Below, in pieces: positions 1 to 14,100 of a stretch of DNA of 64,000 bases. The stretch is from Rhyzopertha dominica (lineage: Eukaryota > Arthropoda > Insecta > Coleoptera > Bostrichidae). The notes beneath the pieces were generated by a model, which was not told the origin of the DNA, did no database searches, and saw only the letters and a list, made by a program, of their open reading frames with translations. The first letter of the stretch is position 1, and the number at the start of each line of letters is the position of its first letter. The stretch spans positions 9,920,001-9,984,000 of the forward strand of contig QCXZ01000053.1 of NCBI GenBank assembly GCA_025024175.1, read 5' to 3'. Made by a program: the position numbers and the translations under genes.

Positions 1-213
1 ACGCCTCGCCGTCTCAATATCGTACACAGCGCGCATGACGTCACGGTCGAGATCGCGATTTCCAGTAGGAGATAGACCGCGCAGATACTGTAGAGGGACA
101 AAAAAGAGAAACATATAAAAACATGAATGAAACAATGAAAGGACAATAATGAGGCTACAACTTATAGACCCTTCCTGAGGTCAAATATTTTCCCATTAAA
201 AAGAGCCTTGTTC
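1..213. other. Unassigned left edge
   Basis: No gene or recognised repeat boundary is visible. Transposon sequence becomes recognisable from about 214 onward. Confidence 0.4.
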
Positions 214-2943
214 GTAAGTGTAAATACAATAATTGAACCTGACAAAGAACGAAAAGAATGAAAACAATTTTCTTTATCACTAAAATGGACAAAAAAGTCA
301 GGTATTACCTTTTTTCCTTGACTGGTGATAATAAGGTCGTCCCGCACATTAAAATTTGATAGTTTTAACCTATACCTTTTATTGCTTACGTCATGAATAC
401 TAGTGCCACACATGTATTTTGCTTTCAGATTAATTCAATTCGTAACAAACGGCGGTAGAAAAATTACCCTGTTTCAAATATTTTCTTAAAGCCGCCAACA
501 ACTACGCAAAAGGTTCCTAATTTCCGTCATGCACACTGTTACAGCTCCCTAGGTCAGTTTTATAAATAGCCAGAGAAATACAAATAATGCATTGGGAGTG
601 AGAGAGAGGGGCGAAGGTATAAGTATAACCGTCAACGTCAATATTATAATGTAAACATAGGAATAACCTGTAACTGTTCATCAACAGTAGTATTCTTACA
701 ACACGGAACAAAACACTTCTTAACGTGAGCCATTCTGACATTAAAAAAACAACAGATTACCCAAATACAACGACAACATCTTGCTCCACCACTTAATATG
801 ACAAATACGAAACTCAACAGTTTGACCAAGCTATGTAAACAAAAACACATGGCTAGAGTTGTTAGGTTTCAAAAATTTATCATATCATTGTCATACGAAA
901 GTATACAAACTAAACATTATCAAGCTTCAAGCGTCGTTTAATTCCTCATAATAAAAACATTAGTTCTAAAGCACGTTCGATGGTTAAAGTGCTTTCGTAT
1001 TTTAGCAAAAGGCCAGTGAATGCGCTTATTATATTGAACTGTTCATTATAGAATAAACTGACGGAAGGATGATTTAAGTTATTTTCACAAATACGCCTTA
1101 AGTTGACCTAGGTATCAATGGCACAATGCCAGTTTACGAGTACTTTCCTCACGGTTTCGCGAAAATTTGCTCACATTGGCAACGTGACGCAGCTCAAAAA
1201 AAATGTAAACAAATATTACTTGCAATGCCGCTACAGCACTGGCCATTATTGGTGTTTCTCGCTTTCGTCAGCATGCGAACCTTTTACATCATCTCCGTGG
1301 CAGAATATCGAGGCATTTGAAACAAATATTGAAATATCCATACTTTCACATTTTTTTTTCTCGGCAAAGAAGAACCGGAAAAAAATGTCTGTGCTTCAAT
1401 TTTTATGTACATTGTAAATTTAAAATAAAAAAAAATTGTGGGACGACCCCATTTTCGTCTAGTTTGATCAATTTATTGCGAATCGGGTACCCAAAAAGTA
1501 AAAAAGAAAAACATCACTTCCTGGCAGTAATGCATCCTTGAGTAAAAGTTTTTATGTAGATACTTGGAGGTAAGTTCTGAATTTCTGCTCTGATTTATCC
1601 TTTTAAATCTTCTGCATTAATAAAATTTTTCAGATACCCCCGCAGGAAAAAATCAAGTGGCGTCAGATCAGGGGAACGTGCTGGGCATTCTATCGCTCCG
1701 CACCTAGCAATCCAAATGTCTGGAAATATCGCTTTCAAATATTTATCCACGAATGTTGACTGCAAAATGGGGCGGTGCACCATCTTGCTAAAACCATATC
1801 TGTTCAGAAGGATGTGAAGCATTTTCACGATTAGGGAACAGGCGAATATTGTAAATAATAATGTAAATACTTGACTGCACTCAAATCTCTATCGATGAAA
1901 AAAGGCCTCATAATGTGCTCACCAATAATACCACACCAGACATTCACTTTCTGAGGGTGTTGTGTGTGGACTTGTTCCATCCAATGTGGATTTGTGTCCG
2001 ACTAATATCTGTAATTATGTCTATTCACATTACTATTGAGACAAACAGTCGCTTCATCAGCAAACAGAATAATCTAATTTAAAATGTTTCTATCTTCATC
2101 TATCATGTTCATAGTAGTTTCACTAAATTCTATCCTACGATCGAAATCATGTTCGCTCAATTCTTGTAATAAGTGAATTTTGTGTGGATGAAACTGCTCT
2201 ATTTTCCAAATTTTCTGAACAGATCTTTTACTAATATGGTGAGTGAGAGCACAGAACGCTTGGGATTCTGTTGCACATCTAAAAGGACATTCAAGCTACT
2301 TTCCTCACTCATAACAACCTTTGGACGTCATGCTTTTTGACAGTTTTTAACACCGCCAGTTTTGTCAAAACGTTGCAATGTTTTAATAACTGTTGATCTG
2401 GCAACTGGTTCACGATCTTCATGAATTGCATTGTAGAGTGCAACTACTGCCGAATAACTTCGCCTTCTATCTCCATAACCAATGATCATCAAATTTTCGA
2501 TGTGATCATGTTCAGTTAACTGAGGCATTGCGATTGCAAATAACAAAGCGAATGAAGATTATCACCAGTCGCGAGGAAAATGGAGACATTTGCAGTTTTT
2601 GTTCTTACCTAGCGATAACGAATATGGCTTTTATCCTGAAGTTTTTTGCAAGACCCAAGATTGTTATCACACTCTTCTCAACTCAGAAGCAATAAATTGT
2701 AGAAGCGTGATACATTTTTGAAATAAGGAAAAAATATCCTTTTCAATGATGTGCCTTTTGATCCCCCTTCCCATTTAAAAAAATGCAGCTTGCGCCCATA
2801 TCTCGGAAACGAGAGCTGACACGGAGTTGAAAAAATTCCAGAAAATGCAGTTTTATTACCCATAGGCCCATGCATAATTTCAGAAAAATTGGTAGAACAG
2901 AACCTGAAATATCCTACTGGTTCCATACTTTGTAGCGACCCTG
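214..2943 (-). mobile_element. Long-TIR mariner-like element, copy 1 (broken)
   Basis: The right terminus ends in CATACTTTGTAGCGACCCTG followed by TA, the same end as the better-preserved copy at 33002-34803. Minus-strand transposase pieces are visible. The N-terminal part starts with MPQLTEHD (ATG at 2528) and breaks after about 70 residues. The C-terminal catalytic part, with ARSPDLTPLDFFLRGYLKN, lies at 1595-1828. The middle is degenerate. The left terminal repeat is truncated near 214 and interrupted by another TIR element (335-1450). The family is Tc1/mariner-like with a DDE/D catalytic fold, inferred from the PDLTPLDFFLWG-type motif. The element cannot be active: it has stops, frameshifts and a truncated end. 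Confidence 0.75.
335..1450 (-). mobile_element. GGGTCGTCCC-TIR element with THAP remnant, copy 1
   Basis: The ends are GGTCGTCCCGCACATT on the left and the inverse, TGTGGGACGACCCC, on the right. It sits inside the mariner-like copy 1: the flanks, GTGATAAT on the left and TTTCGTCTAGTTTGATC on the right, are contiguous in the related element at 34437-34470. A minus-strand ORF around 644-850 contains MAHVKKCFVPCCKNTTV, which looks like the first zinc-coordinating segment of a THAP domain and stops after 31 residues. It is probably a non-autonomous derivative of a THAP-type DNA transposon. A shorter relative lies at 41796-42490. Confidence 0.65.
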
Positions 2944-2944
2944 T

Positions 2945-4027
2945 ATGTAGTTTCATAATACATTCCAGTAATAATTTTTTTTTAATTTAGTGTTTGATTT
3001 TTATATTAAATCCTAAATATAAAAGAAAATATGCTAACACTGTGCAGTAATCACTTAAGTCCATTAATTATTAATTAATAATAAACAAAATAGAATACTT
3101 AACTTAAAATAAATTACATATATTTTGAACACAGTTACAGAGAAAGAACTCTGGTTGTTTTCAAATTTAAATTCCACTAATTTTTTAATAACGTTTTTTT
3201 ATCTCCTGAAGACTTTCTAAAAGTGGACTTAGCTGGTTATAGTATTGGACCCTATAACAATATAAAATATCACATAAGCTTTCCTTGGTCATTACCATAA
3301 AATATTATGTTCAATTATCTCATTTTCTGCTTTCTGGTGTCTTTGTTGAATTGTGTTAGTTGTAGTTTTCAATTGAAATGATGTCTGTCTTCTTTCCTTG
3401 TTCTCGAGCGGTCGGTGTTCCTCTATCGCTTTCCTTAAATTTTTGTTGGCCGACGAAAAAGTTGTTATCGCGGGAAAGCGGAGTGGGCACTTTTGCGAGT
3501 TCTCTAGCGTATGAAACACACTGTCCGTTGACTGATGCCATTTTCGAGCAGAATTTGTATATAGCTCACCACATTTGGGATTTTGGCACATTTAACACAA
3601 ACTAGCTGCTATAGGGACGCCTATGATATAATATATATAGTGGTGCTTCGGCAGTGTACCTAATTACGGGGATTAAAGGGCAGTCGTTGGTGTTCCGCCG
3701 GATCTCGACCACGGGCAGATTGTTTGTTTTTCTGTCGGCATAATTCTCGACCAGCAGAGGTATGTTAGAGAGTTGTAAGTTTCGATCCATTTGTCTAGCT
3801 TCGATTTATATTTTAGGGTTGTTGTATCGAATTACCTGATACATTTAATCGATTCCCATTGCTGGTCAATTAGGACCGAGTGTACCTGTTATCATCGGGG
3901 TCGTCAACCGCTGGTTTTACTTTGAATTCGTACCCGGTTGGAGAAGTTTATCATCACGTTAGGAAGATTAATGCAAGGGAATCCGAGTTGTGAACTGCTG
4001 GACCAGAAAGAGCGAGAATCACGGGTC
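2945..4027. other. Non-coding stretch with short unassigned ORFs
   Basis: Short ORFs exist on both strands (for example minus 3292-3591 and minus 3602-3790), but none matches a family I recognise. GC content rises from about 3380 to 3960, which is unlike the AT-rich surroundings and could mark an unrecognised element together with the tandem repeat that follows. Confidence 0.3.
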
Positions 4028-4256
4028 TATTAATTACTATTTCTTAGTTTGTTTTTGTTTTGTAAATCATTTCTTAGTGGGTTCATTTGGGACAAACTAA
4101 TAACGTACTTATTAACTGCTATTTCTTTGATTATTTTGCTTTGTATATCAATTGTGGTAGGTTCATTTGCGACAAATCAGTTACGTGCTATTAATTGCTA
4201 TTTCTTTGTTTTATCCATCATTTGTTGGTAGGTTCATTTGTGATAAATCTAACGCA
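4028..4256. repeat. Tandem repeat, three units of about 80 bp
   Basis: Three diverged units begin at 4028, 4110 and 4189. Each has the order TATTAAYT..CTATTTCTT, then a T-rich run, then GGTTCATTTG.GA.AAA, then TAACG or TTACG. Unit lengths are about 82, 79 and 68 bp. Confidence 0.75.
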
Positions 4257-5109
4257 AACCGAAACCTCCCATAGATTTCAGGGGCTCCAGGGATTCGTTG
4301 CACGTGCATCGAGGGCCACACGGAACGCACGTAAGTACCCCTTTTGAGTTATTTCACTCTGTAGCTATCAGTGTTGTTATTATTTCTATAAATCGCGGCA
4401 TATTCGGTTTGTTGAGTGTCTAGCACAAAAAAAAGTTAATTAATTCTACATTTTATGATAGTACTGTCATTTGAGCTACCTATAAAACTAGTTTAATTTT
4501 GCATTTTTTTTTATAGATGTCACAGTAGTTATAGCACGAATTGATAATAGTAATTATATAAATCTATCTCTATATTTTAATTTTCTTCTCTGGTTGTTTA
4601 CTTTAGCAATTAATAATACTTTGTTTAGGCGGTTTTTACTTACCTAGTTGTATCTTATTTCTAGTAAATTCATTAAGATATTTTTGTAGCTCTTTACAGC
4701 ATTTATAGTTTTCTTCAGTTGCGCGAATTATAATAAATTATTATTTGTATTGCTCACGACTATATATCATTCATGTTTTCTTTTCCATACTAAAATAAAT
4801 TCTGTTGCTTATGAGTGGTGGTTTTTCCAGAGGTTCCTTCTATTATCAGTTCATCTGCGTTTCGTGTTTGGCGGTTAAGGCTCGGCGGATATTTCTAAAC
4901 ACGTGGCGCCCTATATTTCCTTTTAATTTATTTTTAATGTACCCTGCCCATCTCCACTGAAGCTGGCAGCCCGTTTGAGCCTTCAGTTTTTTTCCATTGA
5001 ACCTTCGGTACTTAGTGTTGAGATTGTATATATTTAATTGCAGAAAGACACAACCCTTCAATTAATTTTAAAACACTGCAAATTATAAAAACAATTCAGT
5101 CTGCCTTAC
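4257..5109. other. Likely 3'-ward intron of the Ser/Arg-rich gene; no further exon found
   Basis: This stretch follows the donor at 5109-5108 on the minus strand. I found no convincing acceptor plus open frame that would continue the protein. It is AT-rich apart from about 4260-4330. Confidence 0.3.
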
Positions 5110-8100
5110 CTTTGATTCAGCAATTTCCACCATCTCGCTACTATCAGCGCCACCCACTTTATTAATCGAAGCAGATTTCGCAGGAGAACTGGTAGAATCT
5201 GCAATTCCCGTCCCAATCGTTAACTTCGGAGATGGCACAGGAACCGGCAATGGGATGTCCTTAATAGGCACAACAGCAACATCCACTTCTAACAAATCCT
5301 TCTTGCCCTCTACAGTTTTCTTTCTGCGTTTGCGCTTTTCGTTCTCCGACGTTGAAGAAGACGAACTCGACGTTGACGATGAAGAAGAATCGCTGCTGGA
5401 ATCCGAACTTGAACTGCTCGAACTAGAGCTCACCCGTCTCCTCTTCTCTTTGGGTTTCTCCTTCGGAGTTTCACTGACCGCCTTCAGGAACTCCTCGTAT
5501 TCGTTTTCCAGCTTCTTCAGTGGAATCTCTGGAGTGTGACTCGACTTACTGCTGTCTTTCGCGTCGAATTTTCGATGGTCCTGTTTGCGTTTCTGTGTTT
5601 TGAGACAGTTGGGTGGTGTTTCAACTGTAGAATGCTCTTCCAGTTGGCTCCATCTCGTCTTCCTGCGTTGCTCTTCTTTTTCAGAGCTCTTGCGGCCACG
5701 ATCATATTTTGGCTCATAGGTGCGGTAGTTTTCTCTCTTTGAGAGGTGAAATTTGTCTCTAGATATTTCATCCTTAAAAAAAAATTTTTTAGCAATAACA
5801 AAAATAAATCTTTTTTTTATGTTGAAGATTACAAAATGTTTTTTGGGAAACTCTTTCCATTTGAAAATTTCAAATGATCTGCAAAAGTATAAAATATCTG
5901 AGACAGTATTGTTAAGTAATTAATTACAATTACTTGAAGAAGTAATTGAATTACTTTTGATATAATTGAAGCAGTAATTATTTGCTCCACAGTTGTAATT
6001 CATTTGTAGTTGAATTACCCATTTTGTTACATTATGTAATATTTTCAATCTGTAGAAACTTTAAATCTGATTGCAAACCGGTAGGCAGGTAGATATTGAC
6101 AAAAAAGTTTCCACAAGTAAAACCCTTGTGTATACATATTATAGTGTGCTCACCTTATGGGATTTATCGTGGACAGCTATTTTGCTAATTTATCTCTGTA
6201 TGGTGGCGGTACGTAGCGGTAAACATCGGAACTGCTACATGGTATTAAATGCGGTAAATCGGAGCTTTGAATTTCGTTAAAGGGGAATATCAGACTGTAC
6301 CCCTTCCATCAAACATCTGCATTACACGACCAGGACCATGGAGCACGGGTGAGGGAACGCAGGGATCAAACAACTTCTAATAACAGCGTGATTGATATAC
6401 GATATACGTGCACCTGCACGAGCCATCGAAAAATGAGCATTTTCGACTTTCGCGATTCCACACATCATTGCATGCAAATTGCAAAGTTCCGATACGCAAT
6501 GGCTATTAATAAGATCTGTATGTTAAAAAACTGTATCATACAAAGATCGCTGGCAATTTATAGACAAATTTTGTTAATTTGGCTAATTAGGTAGGAGCGT
6601 TTACATTTGCGACTATACCTACTTTGATATTTATTTCGTAGTTTATGAATTTTTGGTAAAGCATAGCTTTTTAATATTAAGGGATTTTTTTACTTTAATT
6701 TGTATTGAACATATTGAAGATTACTATCTATCTGTATATTAACAATTCTATTACGTAACATTTTGGATAAAGAAGATGTGTTAAAAGTTAAACTAATATG
6801 GAATTTATGAAATTAAATGCTCCCCATATGAAAAAAGTGCACAGGCCAAACACAATATAGGTGCCTAAGTATTAAGCCGGGTCCACATTAGTAAAAATTT
6901 GCGTTGTGCAGAGCGCAGTAAAAATGTATTTTAATAATGTAGTGCATACGTGTGCGGCACATAAAAATCAACGTAAAAATATCTGTTGCGCCTCGATGCA
7001 GGCTTACCGTAGGTTGGTGGTTTTTTTGACTAACATCAAAAGGAATTTGCGCCGAAACATAAACACTATGTAGACGCTTCAAAAATGACAACAAGATTTG
7101 TTGCAAAACACATACTAAACACAATGGATATTTTCTTGCTGTTGACATCAGGGCATCAGGTCTTCATGTCAGATGTTTGAATTCTCTGAATTACTGTTAG
7201 TGTAACTGGTCCAAAGAAGATGTGCGACGTTCATTGTCCTGTATAATTTGATATCAAAACAAAATAACCAGAAAAACAAAAAAAAAGATTAAGACTTCTA
7301 GAACAAACCACTGTATCACAGAAAAGCAAGCAATTGGGATGACAGTATTTCCTGAAGTCTAAAATCAGCTGCAAATCTCTGAAGGTGCTGCTTTTTATTC
7401 GCACGGGCCGAGCGCTTACGAACGGCACACAACACAAATTGTTAATAATGTGAACCCAGCTTTAGATTCAAAGGCCATAATATGCATCACGTAAACAATG
7501 GAGACAGAGAAAAGTCCCCACTAGAACTGCATAATATGTAAGCAGCAGATCCCGGATTTATCATAACCAACGTCAAAAATATAAAACTGTTAACACATGT
7601 CCAACTTGATCCCTGAGAGGCTATTTATCTATATGAAACGCATTTTAAACTATCTGCTAAATACAGATCTTACACCTCGAAATAACTCACTTAACACAAG
7701 AGAATAGCCGAATATGTAATATAAACAAATTCTTTCCCATATGTTTGACTGGCTTTTATTGTTTTGATTAGTTATAGTTGTTAAGCCACTGAAGAGTTCA
7801 GCGGAGAGGTTCAAATGCTGGCATTTACCTATGTATTATTGGTTTTGCGAAAATTTAATTTGGAAATAGAATTTAAAGACGTATTTGGTTATAAAACATT
7901 AACAACAGATCCATTTATTCTTATTATTTGTCTCTTTACCTAATTATCTTCAAGTTTTTGAACATAAGTTCCTATTGATCCTATTAAAGTTATCACAGCA
8001 CATCTCTTATTATGTTACATTAGGTGTCCGAAACCGTATCTCATTTGCTACATAGTCGATGAAATAACAAACATTGTAGCCTGACCTACCCTCACACGAC

Positions 8101-11100
8101 CTATCTTCGGGAGTCTCGTTTGTCAAGGCTTGCAAGACTGTTTTATTCGATTGTTTTTCGAAGTATTATCGCACAGACCGTCTGGTTATAATAAAACATA
8201 TATCTGAGATTTGAACTGCTGCGGGACAGTAAACGTAATATTGAATGATCTAATTTCTTTTGCCTGTTAGACAAAGTACTTATTAATAGGTAGTCAATAA
8301 ATCGTACGAGGAGTAACAACCCAAGCATTTATAAAAAACCGAGTTCATCTTTTAATGGGATATCCTGCGATAGGCGTAAGCGTTACTCTTAGAAAGCTAT
8401 GTTGGCAGTTTGTATTTTGCATATAAGTACACGAACATTTATGGAGATTACATGTTCATTATACGAACTAAAAAAATGATTTCTAAGACAGTATGGCTGC
8501 ATAAGACATAAGATTTTGCGTTTAATATGTATTATAATACAAATTTATATGGATATACTATTTATGATTGGAACTCGTATTCTGCATTCGCATAACTATA
8601 GCATCACTTGGCAACATCGGCAAAGGAACGGATTTAAAGTAGGGGACATGAGGGGTACTCAAAATGCCGGTAACGTCAATAACTTCTATTTTACAAATTC
8701 GTTACAGCGCCATCAAACGTCTGCCCCCAGAAACACTGGCATTTCGCCCCCAAAATCTGTCCGTTTTTTCGCAATGTAGGTGAGCACACTATAATATGTA
8801 TACACAAGGGTAAAACTATATTACAGTGCTTTAGCAAAACTTAATTTATTTGGATTAGGCGACACAATGAAATAAACTCGACTAAAATCTAATTATCCAA
8901 NCTGAAACAGCAGTCATTTGTATGCATCAGTGTTACACTTTCCCCCTCCACATTCATTTTTGATTAAAAAAAATGTCACTTTCTAGATACACTTGTCTCA
9001 GGAATTAAGTAGAAGTAATTAAACCATCCCTTTATTTGAAAATTTTTTGTAAAAAAAGCGGTACTTTATTATTGACGTATTGGAAAATACTTACGAATTC
9101 AAATCGTTTGTCCAAACTGTCAACATCCCAACTGTTTTCATATCTGACATCAGTGGCAGCACGATAACCATGTGAGGGTATTAAATCTTCTTCCCTCATC
9201 GGGATATCCTTAGATCTCACCCTGAAGTTTTCTCCATAATCTAAAAATTTGGGGCAATCATCGTATACTCCGTTGCTCAATTGGTATCGTTCACGTTCGA
9301 GTTCCTCTAATTTCTTTCTCTCAATTTCCAACAGCCTTCTTTCTTCACTCAACGATTTCCGCTCTTCTTCCAACAATCGAACCTAACACAATATTTCTCT
9401 CAGAAAATGTGAAAGACAGCTAGACTTTATCTTTACTAAACTACAAATGGTGACTTCAAAAAAGTGATTATTGTTTATATCCTTTTAAGAGTACTTTTTT
9501 TTCAGTATTAAATCATGTGAGTGTGTGTATAAGGCGCAACTTTTAAATAAGTACATGTGAACGTTATGTTTTAGGGATCTTGAGATATACTAGATAATAA
9601 CTTTAATTATGGTTATCTGTTAGAAATTGTGGCAACACTATCATTAAGGTTGAAACAAACCTGAAAATAACATTATAAATTGAATAGCATTATTCTTGTG
9701 TTATGCAGTTTACTAAGCTTGATGGTAGTGTTTTCGGCAAATAAGTAATCATTCACACAAAAAATCTGACGTCAAGGTAAATGGATGCAACCAGGCTTGA
9801 TCCTAAACAAAAAGCAGTTTACAAACCAGCAACAGAAACATTACGCTAATGATTAAATAAAACAATTTAGTACAGAACAACTAAAACTACAGAAATAATT
9901 AAAGATCTTAAAATTTTAGTTAATTATAATTTGTCATATTTCCAGAATTTGTATCAATTTAATTTTGTCTAATTGTCTAAAGTGGCAGTGGGTTTATATA
10001 GCAACAAATGCTTAGCTAACAATAAATTAGTTATAACAATATCAGTAGCTGCATATATTATGAATTGCTTTAGATATTCTTTGCCATAAGAATATGGTTA
10101 TTCTAAACAAAACATAAGAATAGTCTAATTAAGGGCAGCTATGTCAACTAAGAATCCAGAATAACTTTATCTCCTTGTAACAAATCAATCTTAGTTACCT
10201 TTGAAAAACAATTGCTGCTGCTGTTACTATTTAATCTACAAGTGTCAATTTGTTGTTTATTATTCTGAGTGGTAGTAGGAAAACGTTAAAAAAAAACATG
10301 TGCAGAATGAAAAACATGGACAGCTTGGTAAAGCGTAAACTGTAAAACATTTAAAGAATATGGGAATTTCGTACTATCTATGACATCATAAAACATGTGA
10401 AGTGCAGAAAAACGCTAAACCAAATCAAGGGAAGTGGAAAAATTGCAAAGAAAATGCCTATGAAGAAACAACTCATTGAAGAAGCAGTTGGGAAAATTGG
10501 ACAATCGTATCAAAAGTTAGAATGAAAACTTAAAGTGAGTCATGAATATGTAAGGAAAATATTAAGGGAGAGGGGGTTGTGAGAACAAAAAAGAATATCA
10601 GCTCCGAAAACTGAAGAACTGATAAATCGAATCAAAAGAAAATTTCGCCAATTCCAAAGTACACACTTTGAGGCGTTGATGGCTCATGTGAGTACCAAAG
10701 TGCGGCAAGCTGCAGATAATGGGGCAGACTGCATACTATTGCATTAAAAAGATTGTTACTTTTGGTCATTAATGTTATATATTTTCAAACAATACTTTCC
10801 AGATTTTTAGTTGACACACCCATAATACACAATGTTCCTTACTCACCTCATCTTTGCTGAGTATATTTTTATCCCAGGTGTCGTCGCTAAACAACGAGAA
10901 CATTGGCTCCTGGACTGGCCTTGAGTAACCCCTAACATTCCTGATATTTAAAGGCATCTCCAAACACCTCTCTGGTGAACCGCTTATCCTACGTTTCCTA
11001 TCCAAGGAAGTCCTCCGTTTGGGTGATTTACTTCTCGAACTAGTCCTCTCGTAGTTTCTCTGAAAGGTGTCCTCGTCGCTTTCCCAAGATTTTGAACCAC

Positions 11101-14100
11101 GTCTCCTCGTAAACTGCCGCGATTTCCTCGGAAACAGTTCTTCCTCGTCACTCTCCCACATCGAGTGATACTCATCAGTGTCTGGAGTGCGGAGGACTGG
11201 ATCCTCCTTTAAGATTTCTTTCAGCAATTCCTCATCGTCTTTGTCAAATGAATTATTGAAACTCTCTGTAATTTCTTCGGCTTTAATTTCCTTGGGCACT
11301 GGTTCTTTATCGATATTTTTGTGTTTATTATCTTTGTTTTTGTCACAGATATCGGAGCTCCCTTTCGATTCTTGCTTTTCAAGTGTTTTTGGCATAGGTT
11401 CTTCCTTGCAGCTATCTTTTTTGGGTGAAATGCTGCGTTTTCTCTTACTTTCACATTCTTTCTTAATTTTATGTTTGTGAGTGTCAGGAGACGGTGATCT
11501 AACATCTTTTTTTCCCTCACTTTTCCTTCTAGGCAGCGGAGATTTTTCTTTTCTCACTTCTCTTGTCTCTGTATTCTTTTCCACGCTAGATTTCCTACTT
11601 TTATCCCTTGTATAATTCTTTTCTCTGTATTTGTCTTTATATTCTTTATCACAAGTTTCCCCAAGTGATTTTTTATGTTTTGGACTGTCAAGTGACTTAG
11701 ATCTACATTTAGGGCTGTCCCTTTCTTTACTGTGTGGCTTATGAGATTCTGACTTGCATTCTGGCTCTTTATCTTTTTCCTTATGTTTGTCCTTTTGCTC
11801 CTTTCTGTGCTTGCTCGTTTTAGATTCTTTATCGTTTTTCTCCAAATTAGACTTTTCTCTCACCTGTTAATTTTAAAATGTATCACAGAATTTGTGCAGT
11901 TATCAGCAATATGTATATGTATATGTATATGTATATAAGGTGTTCATGGTAACAGTCCACAATAGCTTTTTTATTTGACATCGTAGACTAGTGGTTTGAA
12001 TGGGGAAGTTTCATGAATTTATTTTGTCATTTGTTTTTTGAGATATCTCATGCTTTTATGAATTTATGAGAAAAAATTTCTGGTGTTTACAAAAAACAGT
12101 TGAACACCAATTGTCTGAGGTATTAACTACAAGTTTGTTATTTCAAACAGAACGATCCCATTCTATGACATTTAATAAAAAATGTTAGCTATTGACTGCT
12201 TCGTGAACAGCAATTTTTCAACATGAGATATCTCAAAAACAAGTAATTGTAGGGTTGTGTACGAGATCGTCCAAATTAAAAACTTCATAGGACTATTTTT
12301 CGTATATTTTCGCTTAATCAACACATTACAAAACAAATTTTTGGATAACAACATGAAACGACGACGCGCTTTCTTTTATCGTGGCAACCATGCACTTTTT
12401 CTTTGCAGTTCTCTTTCAGCGCCCTCTATTGCTAGAAACCTCCAACCTTATGAGTTGGCGGTGGCGCGAAAATTCGAATAGGTAAACAAATAACATTAAA
12501 TTTGTACAGTAGTAGTACTCTAGTAATTTTTTGTTAAATCGACGCCCTTAATTGAAGGTGATAAAAAAAGAGCTCGTTCGCTTAAAATAACCAACTTGTA
12601 GTAGATATCTTGGTCATTTGATGTTCAATTTGTTTTTTTTGTAAACACCACAAAATTATCCTAAAAAATTCATGAAGCTTTGCTATTTAAACCACTAGCC
12701 TACAACGTCAAATGAAAAGGTTAGCTATTGTAGATTGATCAAGATCTCCATCAATGGATTATGGTAAAACTATAGTCAGGAAAAATATTGCTAATAAACA
12801 AATATCGATTAGGGACATCCAACTAAAATATTTTCAAGAAACACTTCCGTTTACACTGATGTTAACTTACTTATTTCAGAAGGAACACCGTGTATATTAT
12901 GCCATTTCTAGATTCTGCATGAAATTTTAAACATATTTAATGTATAATATTATCCTATAACTACATTTAACTATTTTTGTTTATTTAAAATTTTATGTCA
13001 AAAATGATGTTTGGGGACCCGGAAATAATAACTAATTTCTGCCTTACAAAGATTACTTTAGCAGACTTTGTATAATAATTTGATAATTATTAATAGAGGC
13101 TGCTCAAACATTAAGAATAAAATTTAAATTGGAAAAAATTGTCAAAAATTATTTTTTTCTAATGAAAACCCTCTATTTTTACAATTTTATCTTACCCTGC
13201 ATTAAGAATAGGGATAACTTTGTATAAGGTAGTCTATTCTAAAAATTTGTAGTTCAATTATTGGCCTTAAAACGTTATAAAACAAAGTATGTCAAGAAAA
13301 TGTCATAGTGTTAAGAACTGCCAACAATTATAAATGGATAATGTGATAAAGTTATATCAAAAGCATGTGGCACATTTATGATTTGATATCCACAAAAACA
13401 AAAACCATCACCAAAAACAGTTAAACTACAAGAATCTGTCATGGCTATGTATAGCAGAGTTCTGTCATTCACTGAATTTTTTGCCATTAACTTCTAAATT
13501 TGCAAAATTTTGTAATAAAACAACTTCAGTATTAATATTGAGCTGTAAAAGAAAAAATAAATACTATTTAATAAAATCATCCGAAGGCAAGAAAAAAAAT
13601 TACCTTTTTTTACTTACCTTACGCTTGTCCTCATTAAAATCATTGTTTTTAGAACCAGCAGGTTTGGTTGGTGTCCTTCTAGGAGAATCTTTGGTATTTA
13701 CTTCAATCTGTGAGTCGCTACTCCTTTTCAAACTTGAGCTTGGTTTCTTCTCTTTTTTCTTTTCATTTTTGTTCTTTTTTGTTTTAACAAGCTTGTCTTC
13801 CTTCTTCTGCCTTTTCTTATCTTTCCTTTTTTCTTTCTCGCTACTGATTTTTTTAGACACAACTTTAGTGATTACTTTTTTCTTGTTCTTCATCTTCTTT
13901 GTCTTATCTTTATCTGTTGGTATCTTCTTCGGGGAGATATTTTCGTAATAATCATTGTCAATAAACACATCATCTAAATTTTCCTCGATTACATTTTTAA
14001 TTGGTTCCGGAGTCTTTACGGTAGCTGCTTTTACTATCTGTGGAGGAGAGTAACTTTCCTCATTATCTTCTATATCCGAATAAGTCTTCAAGAATGACAA

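Noticed and set aside
3292..3790. Overlapping ORFs on both strands, considered as retroelement gag or a host exon
   Set aside because: No motif recognised, frames overlap, and no splice sites link them to the upstream Ser/Arg-rich gene.
4846..5061. Minus-strand ORF with a WAGY segment, thought of as a LINE C-terminus
   Set aside because: Only a few residues fit (QLQWRWAGYIKN). There is no supporting reverse transcriptase or terminal structure.
6888..7437. ORFs inside elements A and B that look like small membrane proteins
   Set aside because: They fall in the nested TTA element, differ in frame between the two copies and show no conservation expected of coding sequence.
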